64,000 bases of DNA from Gemmatimonas sp. (lineage in GTDB: Bacteria > Gemmatimonadota > Gemmatimonadetes > Gemmatimonadales > Gemmatimonadaceae). Of this stretch, positions 1 through 9,092 are shown in pieces. A program made the translations under genes and the position numbers. The number at the start of each line of letters is the position of its first letter. Within the stretch, counting starts at the first letter, position 1. The stretch lies in assembly GCF_027531815.1 (NCBI RefSeq), contig NZ_JAPZSK010000004.1, positions 434,001 to 498,000 of the forward strand, in the 5' to 3' direction. The notes under the pieces were generated by a model. The model saw only the letters and a list, made by a program, of their open reading frames with translations, ran no database searches and was not told the DNA's origin.

Positions 1-2963
1 TGCGCCCGGTCTCCATCGGCCTCAACTGTGCGCTTGGCGCCGCGCAGCTCCGCGGCTATGTGCAGGAGCTCAGCCGCATCGCGGACTGTCACATCTCCGC
101 CCACCCCAACGCGGGACTCCCGAACGCCTTCGGCGGCTACGACGAAACGCCGAATATGATGGCCGAGCACATTGCCGAGTGGGCACGGAGCGGGCTGCTG
201 AACATCGTGGGCGGCTGCTGCGGGACCAGCCCCGAGTTCATCGCGGCCATTGCCAAGGCCGTGGAGGGCGTGCCACCGCGACGCGTGCCGCAGGTGGAGC
301 CGCTGCTGCGCCTCAGTGGGCTCGAGCCGTTCACCGTGGGCCCCACCACGAACTTCGTGAACGTGGGTGAGCGCACCAACGTGACCGGCTCGGCCCGCTT
401 CGCCAGGCTCATTCTCGAGGGCAACTACACTGAGGCGCTGGCCGTGGCGCGCCAGCAGGTGGAGAACGGCGCGCAGCTGATCGACGTGAACATGGACGAA
501 GGGCTGCTCGATGCGCAGCACGCCATGGTCACGTTCCTCAACCTCGTGGCCAGCGAGCCCGACATCTCTCGCGTGCCCATCATGGTCGACTCCAGCAAGT
601 GGAGCGTCATTGAGGCCGGACTCAAGTGCCTGCAGGGCAAGGGTATCGTGAACTCCATCTCCCTCAAGGAGGGAGAAGCGGAGTTTCTGCGTCAGGCGCG
701 CCTCGTCCGCCACTACGGCGCCGCGGTCATCGTGATGGCCTTCGACGAGCTAGGGCAGGCCGATACGGTGGAGCGCAAGGTGGAGATCTGCACGCGCGCC
801 TACCACCTGCTCACGCAGCAGGTCGGGTTCCCGCCGCAGGACATCATCTTCGATCCCAACATCTTCGCGATCGGTACCGGCATCGAGGAGCACGCCGGCT
901 ACGCCGTGGCGTACTTCGAGGCCACACGGCAGATCAAGGCCACGCTGCCGCACGCCAAGATCAGCGGCGGCGTGAGCAACGTGAGCTTCTCCTTCCGCGG
1001 CAACAATCCGCTGCGCGAGGCCATACACGCGGTGTTCCTGTACCACGGCATTCGGGCCGGCATGGACATGGGCATCGTGAACGCCGGCGCGCTCGTGCCG
1101 TTCGAAGACATCCCGCTCGATCTGCGTGATCGTGTGGAGGATCTGGTCCTCAACCGTCGTCCCGACGCCACCGAGCGCATCATGGAGGTGGCGGAACAGC
1201 TGCGAGGCACAGGGAAAAGCGGAGGCGCTGAGGAAGCGGCGTGGCGTTCTCTCCCGGTTGAGGAGCGGCTCACGCACGCGCTGGTACATGGGATTGACGC
1301 GCACGTCGTGGCCGACACCGAAGAGGCGCGTCAGACGGTGGCGCATCCCATCGAAGTGATCGAAGGGCCACTCATGCGAGGCATGAACGTGGTGGGTGAC
1401 CTGTTCGGTGCGGGCAAGCTGTTCCTGCCGCAGGTGGTGAAGAGCGCGCGCGTGATGAAGAAGGCCGTGGCGCATCTCATCCCCTACATCGAGCAGCGCA
1501 AGACGGCCGACACCAAGACCAACGGGCGCGTGCTCATGGCCACGGTGAAGGGCGATGTGCACGACATCGGCAAGAACATCGTGGGCGTGGTGCTGCAGTG
1601 CAACGGCTACGAGGTGGTGGACATGGGCGTGATGCAGCCCTGTGCGGCCATTCTCGACAAGGCGCGTGAGGTGAACGCCGACGTGATCGGCTTGAGTGGC
1701 CTCATCACGCCCAGCCTTGAGGAGATGAGCTTCCTGGCCAGTGAAATGGAGCGGCAGGGATTCACCATTCCCTTGCTCATTGGCGGGGCCACCACCAGCA
1801 AGGCCCACACGGCGCTCAAGATCGAGCCTGAGTACCGTGGGCCGGTGGTGCATGTGCTGGATGCGTCGCGCGCCGTCGGCGTGACCAGCAACCTGCTGAG
1901 CGACGAGCGGCGCGAAGCGTACGTGGCGGAGGTGCGACGGGACTACGCCGCCATCCGCGACGCGCGGAGCGCCCGCGGTGGCGCGGAGCGTCTGGTGTCA
2001 CTGGCAGACGCGCGCGCCAACCGGGCGCGCATCGACCTGTCCGTCCCGGTGCCCGTCCCCACGTTCACCGGCGCACGTACGCTGGCGCCATATCCGCTTG
2101 ACGATCTCGTGTCGTTCATCGACTGGACGCCGTTCTTCCAGACGTGGGAGCTGGCAGGCCACTACCCGGAGATCCTCGACGATCCGGTGGTGGGGCCCTC
2201 GGCGCGCACGCTGTTCGCCGACGCCCAGGCCATGCTCCATCGCCTGGTGACCGACGGCCGAATCGAAGCGCGCGCGGCGTTCGGCTTCTGGCCGGCCCAT
2301 GCCATCGGCGACGACATCACGCTGTACACCGACGCCACCGCCACCGAACCGCTGGCCACGCTGCACATGCTGCGCCAACAGCTCGACAAGAAGGGTGATG
2401 GACGGCCGAACTTCTGCCTGGCCGATTTCGTGGCGCCCGTGGCTAGCGGTGTCGTCGATTACGTCGGGGCGTTTGCCGTGACCACCGGGCACGGGGTGGA
2501 GGCGCTGGCCGCGGAGTATCGCGCGGCGCACGATGACTACGGGGCAATCCTGGTACAGGCGCTGGCCGATCGCCTGGCCGAAGCGTTCGCGGAACGGTTG
2601 CACCAGCGCGTCCGCACGGAGTTCTGGGGCTATGCGGCCGGGGAGACCCTCACCAACGAGGGGCTCATCAAGGAGAGCTATCAGGGGATACGTCCCGCGC
2701 CGGGCTATCCCGCGTGCCCCGATCATGCGGAAAAGGGCACCCTGTTCACGCTCCTGGATGTACCGGCGCGCGCCGGCATGACGCTCACGGAGAGCTTCGC
2801 GATGTTTCCGGCGGCCAGTGTGAGCGGCTGGTACTTCTGGCGGCCCGAGAGTCGCTATTTCGGTGTCGGCCCGATGGCTGAGGACCAGCAGCGGGACTAC
2901 CGGGAGCGCACCACGCGTGGGCGCGCCCTCGTGGCCGTCAACGCGCCGATGACGGCAACGTGA
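1..2963 (+). CDS. metH: Methionine synthase, cobalamin-dependent (MetH), 5'-truncated by window edge
   Basis: Transfers a methyl group from methyltetrahydrofolate through cobalamin to homocysteine in the cytoplasm. The frame is open from base 3 to the edge, so the start lies outside; 986 residues are visible of a family usually near 1,200. Domains in order: the end of the homocysteine/zinc domain with the GGCCGT zinc-ligand motif (about nt 210-228), the pterin-binding domain ([11 protein letters not shown], about nt 358), the cobalamin cap and B12-binding domain with DVHDIGKN (about nt 1554; the His is the lower axial cobalt ligand), and the C-terminal reactivation domain ([19 protein letters not shown], about nt 2671). 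All the modules needed for catalysis and reactivation that fall in the window are intact. Its last 26 bases overlap the end of the convergent quinoprotein gene. Identification is very secure. Confidence 0.97.
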   Translation, partial: RPVSIGLNCALGAAQLRGYVQELSRIADCHISAHPNAGLPNAFGGYDETPNMMAEHIAEWARSGLLNIVGGCCGTSPEFIAAIAKAVEGVPPRRVPQVEPLLRLSGLEPFTVGPTTNFVNVGERTNVTGSARFARLILEGNYTEALAVARQQVENGAQLIDVNMDEGLLDAQHAMVTFLNLVASEPDISRVPIMVDSSKWSVIEAGLKCLQGKGIVNSISLKEGEAEFLRQARLVRHYGAAVIVMAFDELGQADTVERKVEICTRAYHLLTQQVGFPPQDIIFDPNIFAIGTGIEEHAGYAVAYFEATRQIKATLPHAKISGGVSNVSFSFRGNNPLREAIHAVFLYHGIRAGMDMGIVNAGALVPFEDIPLDLRDRVEDLVLNRRPDATERIMEVAEQLRGTGKSGGAEEAAWRSLPVEERLTHALVHGIDAHVVADTEEARQTVAHPIEVIEGPLMRGMNVVGDLFGAGKLFLPQVVKSARVMKKAVAHLIPYIEQRKTADTKTNGRVLMATVKGDVHDIGKNIVGVVLQCNGYEVVDMGVMQPCAAILDKAREVNADVIGLSGLITPSLEEMSFLASEMERQGFTIPLLIGGATTSKAHTALKIEPEYRGPVVHVLDASRAVGVTSNLLSDERREAYVAEVRRDYAAIRDARSARGGAERLVSLADARANRARIDLSVPVPVPTFTGARTLAPYPLDDLVSFIDWTPFFQTWELAGHYPEILDDPVVGPSARTLFADAQAMLHRLVTDGRIEARAAFGFWPAHAIGDDITLYTDATATEPLATLHMLRQQLDKKGDGRPNFCLADFVAPVASGVVDYVGAFAVTTGHGVEALAAEYRAAHDDYGAILVQALADRLAEAFAERLHQRVRTEFWGYAAGETLTNEGLIKESYQGIRPAPGYPACPDHAEKGTLFTLLDVPARAGMTLTESFAMFPAASVSGWYFWRPESRYFGVGPMAEDQQRDYRERTTRGRALVAVNAPMTAT

Positions 2964-5286
2964 ACGCGATCACGCGATCGGAGCGCCCCGAGAAGCCCTT
3001 GTAGGCGCCGCCTGTTGCGACCACCACCACGTACTGCGTGCCGTTCACGTCGTAGACCGTGGGCATGGTGGAACCGGCGGCGGGCAACCGGTACGCCCAC
3101 AGCTCGGCGCCGCTGGCGGCCTCGAAGGCCCGGACCATGTTGTCGGTCGTGCCCGTCGCAAAGAGCAGCCCGCCGGCCGTCGCCGTTACACCGCCGATGT
3201 TCTGCAACCCCAGCACCGGCTTGCCGTCAGGGCGAACGCCGTCCAGGCGTCCGAACGGGACCTGCCACAGCTTGCGTCCGCTGTTGAGGTCCAGCGCCGT
3301 CAGCTGCCCCCACGGCGGCCGACTGGCCGGGTGTCCCCGATCGTCGAGCACCAGCTGCCAGAACGCGCTCAGGGACAGGGAACGCTGCCGGTCGGCGCGT
3401 TGGTCGAGCGTCGCGAAGTAGTCGTACAGCTGCTGCAGGTTCGTGGCCGTGACCGCCGGGCGCTTGCCGGCCCGTTCGTGGCGCGCGGCGAAGTCGGCGG
3501 GCGACTCCAGTTGATCGCGGCGACGAAGGAAGGTGATACCGACGAGCGAGGGGACGTAGGCGTCGCCCGCGCCCTCCCACTCGTACGAACCACTGCGGCT
3601 TGCACCGTGGCACGAGGCGCAGGTGGACTGGTACAGGGTGTTCCCCAGAAGGTCTGCGCCGGACTTGCTGGTCGCCTTCACGTCCGCGTATTGGACACGA
3701 ATCACCCACGGGACCTGCGTCGACGGGACATACAGAATGCCCTTGCGCGGATCCACAGCACCCCCCGGCCACTCGGCGCCACCGTGCACGCCGTAGAACG
3801 CGATCTTGCCGCCAATGACTGGTGGTTCGAAGAAACCGAAGCGAGCATCCCGCAGCTTGTCTTCGGCGGTCCGCCGCGCGCTTTCCGAGATGTCCGTGAT
3901 CTGGTCGCGGGTGAACTCGTCGCGCGAAAAGGGCTCGGGCAGCGTGAACACCGGCTGGTACGCGGCCGTCTGCTCGCCGGGAATGGACGACGTGGGGGTT
4001 CGTCGACGCTGGTAACCAAAGATGGGGCGGCCGCCATCGCGATCGAGCAGCAGGGTGTTGCCACGCTTGGTGAGGACGGCCACCACGTCGACTGTTCGCC
4101 CTTCGCGCGTGATGGTGGTCAGCACGGGGGCGGCCGGAAGGTCGAGATCCCACAGGTCGTGTTCGACTTCCTGAAAGCTCCAGCGCACCGCTCCGGTCTT
4201 CGTGTCGATGGCGACCACGCTGCACGAGTAGTCGTTCTTGCCCGGTCGACTGGACCCGATCATGGCCGGTCGGGGGTTGCCCGTGGAGACGTACGCGATC
4301 CCGCGCTGCACATCGGCCGATATGCCTCCCCAGGGGGCCGCGCCGTCCAACGCGGCAGGCTGTCCGCCGGGCTTCGACAGAAGGGACCGCGACCAGAGGC
4401 GAGTGCCCGTGCGCAGATCGTATGCTTCCACCGCCGGCTCGAGGGTGGCCACCACCAGACGATCACCGACGATGACGGGGGCGATCAGCGAGGCATTGGT
4501 GCCCACCACGCCTTCGGTGCCGAACTCCTTGATCACCGTGCCATCGGCGGCACGGACCGCGTACACCCCGCGGCTGGTGGGCACGAACAGCCGTGACGCG
4601 GTGAAGTCCGGATTGGGTTCCCACACCAGGCCGCGCTTGGCCACCGGTGCCGGCAGCGGCGTGCGCCACAGCTCCTTGCCGGTCGCGGCATGGACGGCCA
4701 CGAGGTCCCCTTCGACGCTGGTCAGGAAAAGGTGCGTGCCGACGACCACCGGATTGGTCTGCACGGTAGGGCCCGTCTTGGTGGAGTCGCCAACGTCGGT
4801 GCCCAGGGAGTAGCTCCACGCCACTTGGAGCTGTCGCACGTTGCTCACCGTGATCTGATCGAGCGCGGAGTACTTCGTGGACTGGGCGTCCGCGCCGCTC
4901 CGATACCAGCCACGCTCCACCGGTTCCGGTGCGGTACTTGGCGGCAGCTGCGCCACATCGACGCCCGGTACATCGACGAATTCCGGCAGGGCGTTACGGG
5001 CAGCGGCGTCTTCCCGGGGCGGCATGCCCGAGGAATCCGCCAGCGAGTACGTCAACGTCCCACCGACGGTCGGAATGAAATCCTTGGGAACCGTCAGAGC
5101 TTCACCGACCACCGCCGTGAGCCCGCCGCGCCGGACGCGGTCCCACGCTTTGGCCAGCGTACGACGCACACCCAGCTCACGCGCCTTCTGCACGAGATCG
5201 GGGCGCGCAATCCACGCGGTGGGAACGGCGACCACGGCGATAACCGCCGCAGGCATTACGGTGCGTCGAAGAAGGCGTCGGGGCAT
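2938..5286 (-). CDS. PQQ-dependent dehydrogenase with internal cytochrome c domain (membrane glucose dehydrogenase-like)
   Basis: A 782-residue quinoprotein that should oxidise a sugar or alcohol in the periplasm and pass electrons to the respiratory chain. An N-terminal hydrophobic segment (about residues 10-26) after RRLLRR looks like a signal or anchor. PQQ beta-propeller repeats follow, including [15 protein letters not shown], very like the HxDLWDxDxPA signature of membrane glucose dehydrogenase. A haem c motif CASCH (residues 556-560) sits inside the propeller rather than at the C-terminus. The propeller then resumes with [14 protein letters not shown] and ends with a YVVVVATGG strand, as in glucose dehydrogenases. 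The substrate cannot be read from sequence; glucose-like sugars are the family's best guess. No pqq biosynthesis genes are in the window. The 3' end overlaps metH by 26 bp. Confidence 0.93.
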   Translation of the reverse strand: MPRRLLRRTVMPAAVIAVVAVPTAWIARPDLVQKARELGVRRTLAKAWDRVRRGGLTAVVGEALTVPKDFIPTVGGTLTYSLADSSGMPPREDAAARNALPEFVDVPGVDVAQLPPSTAPEPVERGWYRSGADAQSTKYSALDQITVSNVRQLQVAWSYSLGTDVGDSTKTGPTVQTNPVVVGTHLFLTSVEGDLVAVHAATGKELWRTPLPAPVAKRGLVWEPNPDFTASRLFVPTSRGVYAVRAADGTVIKEFGTEGVVGTNASLIAPVIVGDRLVVATLEPAVEAYDLRTGTRLWSRSLLSKPGGQPAALDGAAPWGGISADVQRGIAYVSTGNPRPAMIGSSRPGKNDYSCSVVAIDTKTGAVRWSFQEVEHDLWDLDLPAAPVLTTITREGRTVDVVAVLTKRGNTLLLDRDGGRPIFGYQRRRTPTSSIPGEQTAAYQPVFTLPEPFSRDEFTRDQITDISESARRTAEDKLRDARFGFFEPPVIGGKIAFYGVHGGAEWPGGAVDPRKGILYVPSTQVPWVIRVQYADVKATSKSGADLLGNTLYQSTCASCHGASRSGSYEWEGAGDAYVPSLVGITFLRRRDQLESPADFAARHERAGKRPAVTATNLQQLYDYFATLDQRADRQRSLSLSAFWQLVLDDRGHPASRPPWGQLTALDLNSGRKLWQVPFGRLDGVRPDGKPVLGLQNIGGVTATAGGLLFATGTTDNMVRAFEAASGAELWAYRLPAAGSTMPTVYDVNGTQYVVVVATGGAYKGFSGRSDRVIAFTLPSSAR

Positions 5287-5629
5287 TGCTCAAGAAACGG
5301 GCAGGCACCGGCATCCCGCGGCGTATGCCGGCAGTATGGGCGCGGACTCGGGGCACCAATCACCCATAATACGGTTCAGGCTGGCAAGGGTCACCAGTGC
5401 GTGCGTGCCTGCGCGAGAATCTGCGCCGGGATCGCAGTCTTCCGATGTGAGGAAAGAGGCCAGAATTGTGATGTAGGTAACGCGGATTCGCCCAACCTGT
5501 CACATCGAAAGACATACGTGTTTTGGGTCACTGAAACACGGTTACTGCGGACATATCCATATCGTCGCTCAAGCGAGTCGGACTTCAGGCCGCGGCTGTG
5601 TGAAGATGCACACCATGACCCGACTCATC
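5287..5629. other. Non-coding leader and intergenic region upstream of riboswitch
   Basis: About 340 bp between the divergent starts of the quinoprotein gene (minus) and the riboswitch-controlled gene (plus). It has no convincing gene. It must hold promoters for both directions, but I see no clear -35/-10 pair. The clearest structure is an inverted pair of octamers, CGATGTGA at 5443-5450 and TCACATCG at 5500-5507, which could be an operator or a long-range RNA stem. The local base composition is less GC-rich than the flanking genes, as expected for a regulatory region. Confidence 0.5.
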
Positions 5630-5730
5630 GACGAAACGGCATACCCGCCGAAAGGCGGGGACGCAAAGCCTCGGGGCTGTCGCGACGAAGGTCGCCAGGC
5701 CGGCTGGGTTACCGAATCCGGGAACGGATC
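5630..5730 (+). ncRNA. Cyclic di-GMP-I (GEMM-I) riboswitch
   Basis: The transcript carries the hallmark GEMM-I blocks in the right order. First is a hairpin CCCGCC-GAAA-GGCGGG (5644-5659) with the GAAA tetraloop. It runs straight into GGACGCAAAGCC (5659-5670), the conserved core next to the c-di-GMP pocket. A second stem (GCGAC/GTCGC) follows, and then the conserved closing block GGCTGGGTTACCG (5702-5714). Family knowledge: this RNA binds cyclic di-GMP and controls surface, adhesion and motility genes. Right after it lies a small hairpin ATCCG-GGAA-CGGAT (5716-5729), then the ribosome site AGGAGA (5731-5736) and the GTG start at 5742. No intrinsic terminator with a U-tract is visible, so control of translation initiation is more likely than transcription termination (inference). 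Exact ends are estimates. Confidence 0.92.
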
Positions 5731-5741
5731 AGGAGAAGTCT

Positions 5742-7874
5742 GTGCACATCCGCTATGCGCGTCTGACCGGCGCCCTCGCCACCATGCTACTCGTCTCGGC
5801 CTGTGCCGACGATCGAGCCCACAGCGAACTCGTTACCGGGATTCCCACAGGGTCCCTGCTGACCGCCCGAACCGGTAGCGCCGTGACCCTGCGCGTCCGG
5901 GACTCGGTCCAGTTGACGACGGTCAATCTCAAGCGGTCCGTTCGCTGGAGCAGCAGCAATCCGGGAGTGGCGGGTGTATCGCGAAACGGCATGGTTGTCG
6001 GGCTGACGGGAGGAACGGCCACCATCACGGCGTCGGGGGGGAATGGGCTTGAACGGACCACCGTTTCGGTGGCCAGCGCGACACCCACCGTGACGAGCCT
6101 TACGCTCAGCCCCGAGGCCGTTCAGCTTTCCACTGGCCGCACGCAACAGTTTACCGTGTCCGCGCGCTGGTCGGATGGCAGCGCGGTGGTGCCACCTGTG
6201 ACGTATTCAGCAACTGGAGGGACCATTACTTCATCTGGATTGTATACGGCCGGAAGCCTCGCCGGCACGTTCATGGTGGTGGCCACCTGCGCCTGCGGCG
6301 TGGCGGACACGTCGGCCGTCGCCGTGCAAGTGGCCGCACCAGCGCCGACCGTCACGGCCCTCCGAGTTTCGCCGAAGGATGTGTCGGTGTCGCCAAGTGC
6401 AACGGTACAGCTTTCCACCACGGCCAGCTGGTCGAACGGTGCCACGACGCTTCCTCCCATCAGCTATGCGGCCCTCGACGGCGGCACGGTGAACGCCACC
6501 ACCGGTGCGTTCGTGGCGCCTGCCACGGCCGGTCGCTTCCGCGTGGTCGTGAGCAGCACGGCGACGCCAGCGCGCGACACCGCGAACATCACGGTGGCGG
6601 CCCCGCAACTGGTCACGCTGCGCATCGCGCCGCGCACCAGCTCGGTGGCTGGCGGCGCGTCGGTGCAGTTCTCTGCGACTGCGTCGTGGTCCACCGGTGC
6701 CACCACGTTGCCGCCAGTGACCTACACGGCGCCCGATGGCGGCAGCGTCAATGCCAGCACGGGACTCTGGGTCGCCCCGGCCACGAGCGGGTCGTTCCGC
6801 GTAATCGTGGCGCACACCGGCGGCTCGCTGCGCGATACGGCCACGGTTACCGTGACGGGAACTACACCGCCGCCTGCCCTGGTCACGCTGCGTATTGCGC
6901 CGCGCACCAGTTCAGTGGCCGGTGGCGCGTCGGTGCAGTTCTCTGCGACTGCGTCGTGGTCCACCGGTGCCACCACGTTGCCGCCAGTGACCTACACGGC
7001 GCCCGACGGCGGCACCGTCAATGCCAGCACGGGACTCTGGGTCGCCCCGGCCACGAGCGGGTCGTTCCGCGTAATCGTGGCGCACACCGGCGGATCGCTG
7101 CGCGATACGGCCACGGTTACCGTGACGGGAACAACACCGCCGCCTCCCCCGGTCCCCACCGCCTTCACCCCGAACCTGCCCAGTGGCATGCGGATGGTGG
7201 GTGACTCCGAATTCGACAACCAGAATGTTCCGGGTATCGAAATCATCAACTGGGACCGCAACACGGTGCAGTCTCCAACGACACACGGTGTGGCATTGAT
7301 GAATGTGGACGGGCGCTCCGTGGTGCGGGCATGGTTCCCGGAGCGGCACGCGGGGAACGGCGTAGGGCCGATGACGATCACGACGGGCGAAATGAATGCA
7401 CGGTCCCACTACATGTCGGTGCGTCTGCGCTACAGTGCGAACTACCAGTTCCATACGAACACCGAAAAGCTGCTCTACCCGGTCCTTGTGGCGCCAGGGG
7501 CGGGAGCGCCGCTGCTCAACATCGGGCGCAACGGGGAACTCGCTGGATTCAGCGGCCCCATGAACGGGCCGGTTGCTCCGCTTGTCACCGCGCTCTCACC
7601 GGCCGGCGTCATTCCGATCGGCCGGTGGTTCCACATCGAATACTACACGCGCCTCAACAGCCCGGGCCAATCGGATGGCGAGCAGCGCGTGTGGGTGGAC
7701 GGGCGTTTGGTACTCGACCGTCGGAACGTGAGTTTCGTGGTCCACGGCTCGCAGGTGCTGTTCCTGCGTGGGCGCCTCGACTTTACACGCGGCGGCGGCC
7801 CCTCCTCGGTTCTCACGCCGCTCGGCGGGCAATGGGTAGACGTGGACCGCCTCGCGTTCTACGCGGGGAATTGA
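5742..7874 (+). CDS. Ig-like repeat surface lipoprotein with lectin/lyase-like C-terminal domain
   Basis: A 710-residue exported protein. The GTG start at 5742 is preceded by AGGAGA with 5 bases between. The N-terminus carries a lipoprotein signal ending in LLVSAC, so Cys21 is the likely lipidated residue. A Big_2-like Ig domain (roughly residues 40-110) follows, then four related Ig-like repeats of about 90 residues (110-470). The last two are almost identical and encoded by a 270-bp tandem repeat. After a Pro-rich linker (TTPPPPPVPT) comes a distinct domain of about 230 residues (480-710) whose pattern (IGRWFHIEYYTRL, QRVWVDGRLVLDRR, WVDVDRLAFYAG) resembles concanavalin-like polysaccharide lyase or lectin folds. 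Likely role: a cell-surface or matrix carbohydrate-binding protein switched by c-di-GMP through the upstream riboswitch. No PEP-CTERM tail is present. Enzymatic activity is unproven. Confidence 0.85.
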   Translation: MHIRYARLTGALATMLLVSACADDRAHSELVTGIPTGSLLTARTGSAVTLRVRDSVQLTTVNLKRSVRWSSSNPGVAGVSRNGMVVGLTGGTATITASGGNGLERTTVSVASATPTVTSLTLSPEAVQLSTGRTQQFTVSARWSDGSAVVPPVTYSATGGTITSSGLYTAGSLAGTFMVVATCACGVADTSAVAVQVAAPAPTVTALRVSPKDVSVSPSATVQLSTTASWSNGATTLPPISYAALDGGTVNATTGAFVAPATAGRFRVVVSSTATPARDTANITVAAPQLVTLRIAPRTSSVAGGASVQFSATASWSTGATTLPPVTYTAPDGGSVNASTGLWVAPATSGSFRVIVAHTGGSLRDTATVTVTGTTPPPALVTLRIAPRTSSVAGGASVQFSATASWSTGATTLPPVTYTAPDGGTVNASTGLWVAPATSGSFRVIVAHTGGSLRDTATVTVTGTTPPPPPVPTAFTPNLPSGMRMVGDSEFDNQNVPGIEIINWDRNTVQSPTTHGVALMNVDGRSVVRAWFPERHAGNGVGPMTITTGEMNARSHYMSVRLRYSANYQFHTNTEKLLYPVLVAPGAGAPLLNIGRNGELAGFSGPMNGPVAPLVTALSPAGVIPIGRWFHIEYYTRLNSPGQSDGEQRVWVDGRLVLDRRNVSFVVHGSQVLFLRGRLDFTRGGGPSSVLTPLGGQWVDVDRLAFYAGN
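6611..7150 (+). repeat. Two tandem copies of a 270-bp unit encoding Ig-like repeats
   Basis: Units 6611-6880 and 6881-7150 are direct repeats of exactly 90 codons. By eye they differ at about a dozen positions, mostly synonymous third bases clustered at the 5' end, while the central 80 or so bases are identical. The identical core suggests recent duplication or gene conversion, and copy number could vary by recombination. Confidence 0.9.
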
Positions 7875-7900
7875 CGGAGCGTCGCTGCGCAGGGAACGCA

Positions 7901-7930
7901 AAGGGCCGCCACGATGACGTGGCGGCCCTT
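7901..7930. terminator. Intrinsic terminator hairpin after lipoprotein gene (probably bidirectional)
   Basis: A perfect 12-bp stem AAGGGCCGCCAC / GTGGCGGCCCTT closes a 6-base loop (7913-7918). It starts 26 bases after the stop at 7874 and lies between two convergent genes. The A- and T-flanks give weak U-tracts on both strands. Confidence 0.75.
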
Positions 7931-8009
7931 CGTTGTTGCCGTCGTTCCAGCGAGACACCGACCTTCTGCTCGATGAATGTTCGAGATGCTGACGTGCGCA
8001 GCGACCGAG

Positions 8010-9092
8010 TTACTTGTTGCCGCCCCGACAGAGCAGGGGGTGCAGCGCCCGGGCGGTCTCGCCGGCAACGGCAGCGGCGCCCGAATCATTGAAATGCCCG
8101 AAGTCGCGGAAGGCCGAGGGACCGAGGGTGCGCAACCGCGCTCGAGGATCCACGAGCATGATGCCTGAATCGGCCGCCACCGTGCGGGTGCGTTCCGCCG
8201 CCGCCGCGTCGAAGCGCACGATGGCCGTGCCGGTGTACTCCGGATAGAAGCGCTCCCACGCCGTGAGCATGCGGCGGGCATCCAGCGACGTGGTATCGGT
8301 AAACCGATTGGCGTGCACCATCAGGATCGGCGTCGTACCGGCACCGCGCACGGTACCCACCAGGACGCGCAAATCCCGTTCGAAGGCGTCGAGACGATCC
8401 TGGTCCACCGTCGTGCGCGCCGTGATGACGTCGACCTTTCGCGCCCGTGCCGTCATGAGCGTCCGGCCCAGGTCGAGCAGCGGTTCGGGGACGCCGCGCT
8501 TGATGGCATCCCGGAAGCGCGGCAAGGCCCGTGAGCGCCACGGAGACAGGGGCTCGATGGCTCCTGGGAGCGGCTCCGCCGCCGTCGGCAGCGGCGACGC
8601 GAGATACTGCATGGGGGTCGGGTAGTAGATCCACACCGCCGGCGCATGCGGTTGCAGCCGTCGCACGAAGTCCTGCCGTACCGTGGGCAGCGACATCCCC
8701 GCGAACGCCGCGTTCAGCACGTGCACCGGCCGCGCGCATTGCTGCAGACTGTCCTGCAGTTGTTGCGGCCAGTCGCGACCGGGTGACTCGTACAACCCGA
8801 ACGTTTCCGAGGCCCCCGCGGCAAACACCAGCGACCCGTTGCGCGTGGCCGGATCGACGTCGCTGCCACGAAACCCCCAGCGGTTGATCCGATACTGACG
8901 GTAATGCACACCGGCCCGAGCGTGAAAACCCAGCGAGTCCCGCACGGCGAGCTCGGACATCGCCACGGCGGGAGCGGACAGCGGCACGCCGAATTGCGCC
9001 CAGTCGTCCAGCCGCACGGTGAACTCGAGAGCGGAGGCGCCAACCAAACTGGCAGCGACCGCTGAACCGACCAGCGAACGCGCGGTGCTCAT
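8010..9092 (-). CDS. SGNH-type hydrolase paired with MBOAT acyltransferase
   Basis: A 360-residue exported protein. The ATG at 9092 overlaps the TGA of the acyltransferase gene (TGATG), which is why I prefer it to an upstream in-frame start at 9194. The N-terminus is a hydrophobic signal or anchor (SLVGSAVAASLVGASAL). The SGNH nucleophile block reads AAGASETFG, a GxS variant of GDS, and the C-terminal catalytic block reads DFGHFNDSG, matching the DxxHxN type. In alginate-like systems such proteins work with AlgI-type MBOATs to add or remove acyl groups on exported polysaccharide. The coupling to the MBOAT gene fits that role. Whether it is an acyltransferase (AlgJ/AlgX-like) or an esterase cannot be decided from sequence. 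Confidence 0.82.
   Translation of the reverse strand: MSTARSLVGSAVAASLVGASALEFTVRLDDWAQFGVPLSAPAVAMSELAVRDSLGFHARAGVHYRQYRINRWGFRGSDVDPATRNGSLVFAAGASETFGLYESPGRDWPQQLQDSLQQCARPVHVLNAAFAGMSLPTVRQDFVRRLQPHAPAVWIYYPTPMQYLASPLPTAAEPLPGAIEPLSPWRSRALPRFRDAIKRGVPEPLLDLGRTLMTARARKVDVITARTTVDQDRLDAFERDLRVLVGTVRGAGTTPILMVHANRFTDTTSLDARRMLTAWERFYPEYTGTAIVRFDAAAAERTRTVAADSGIMLVDPRARLRTLGPSAFRDFGHFNDSGAAAVAGETARALHPLLCRGGNK

Noticed and set aside
5600..5878. Small open frame overlapping the riboswitch
   Set aside because: It runs through the conserved RNA core, has no protein family, and the RNA explains the conservation better.
5742..7874. PEP-CTERM sorting tail on the Ig-repeat lipoprotein
   Set aside because: The C-terminus ends in DRLAFYAGN with no hydrophobic helix or basic end.
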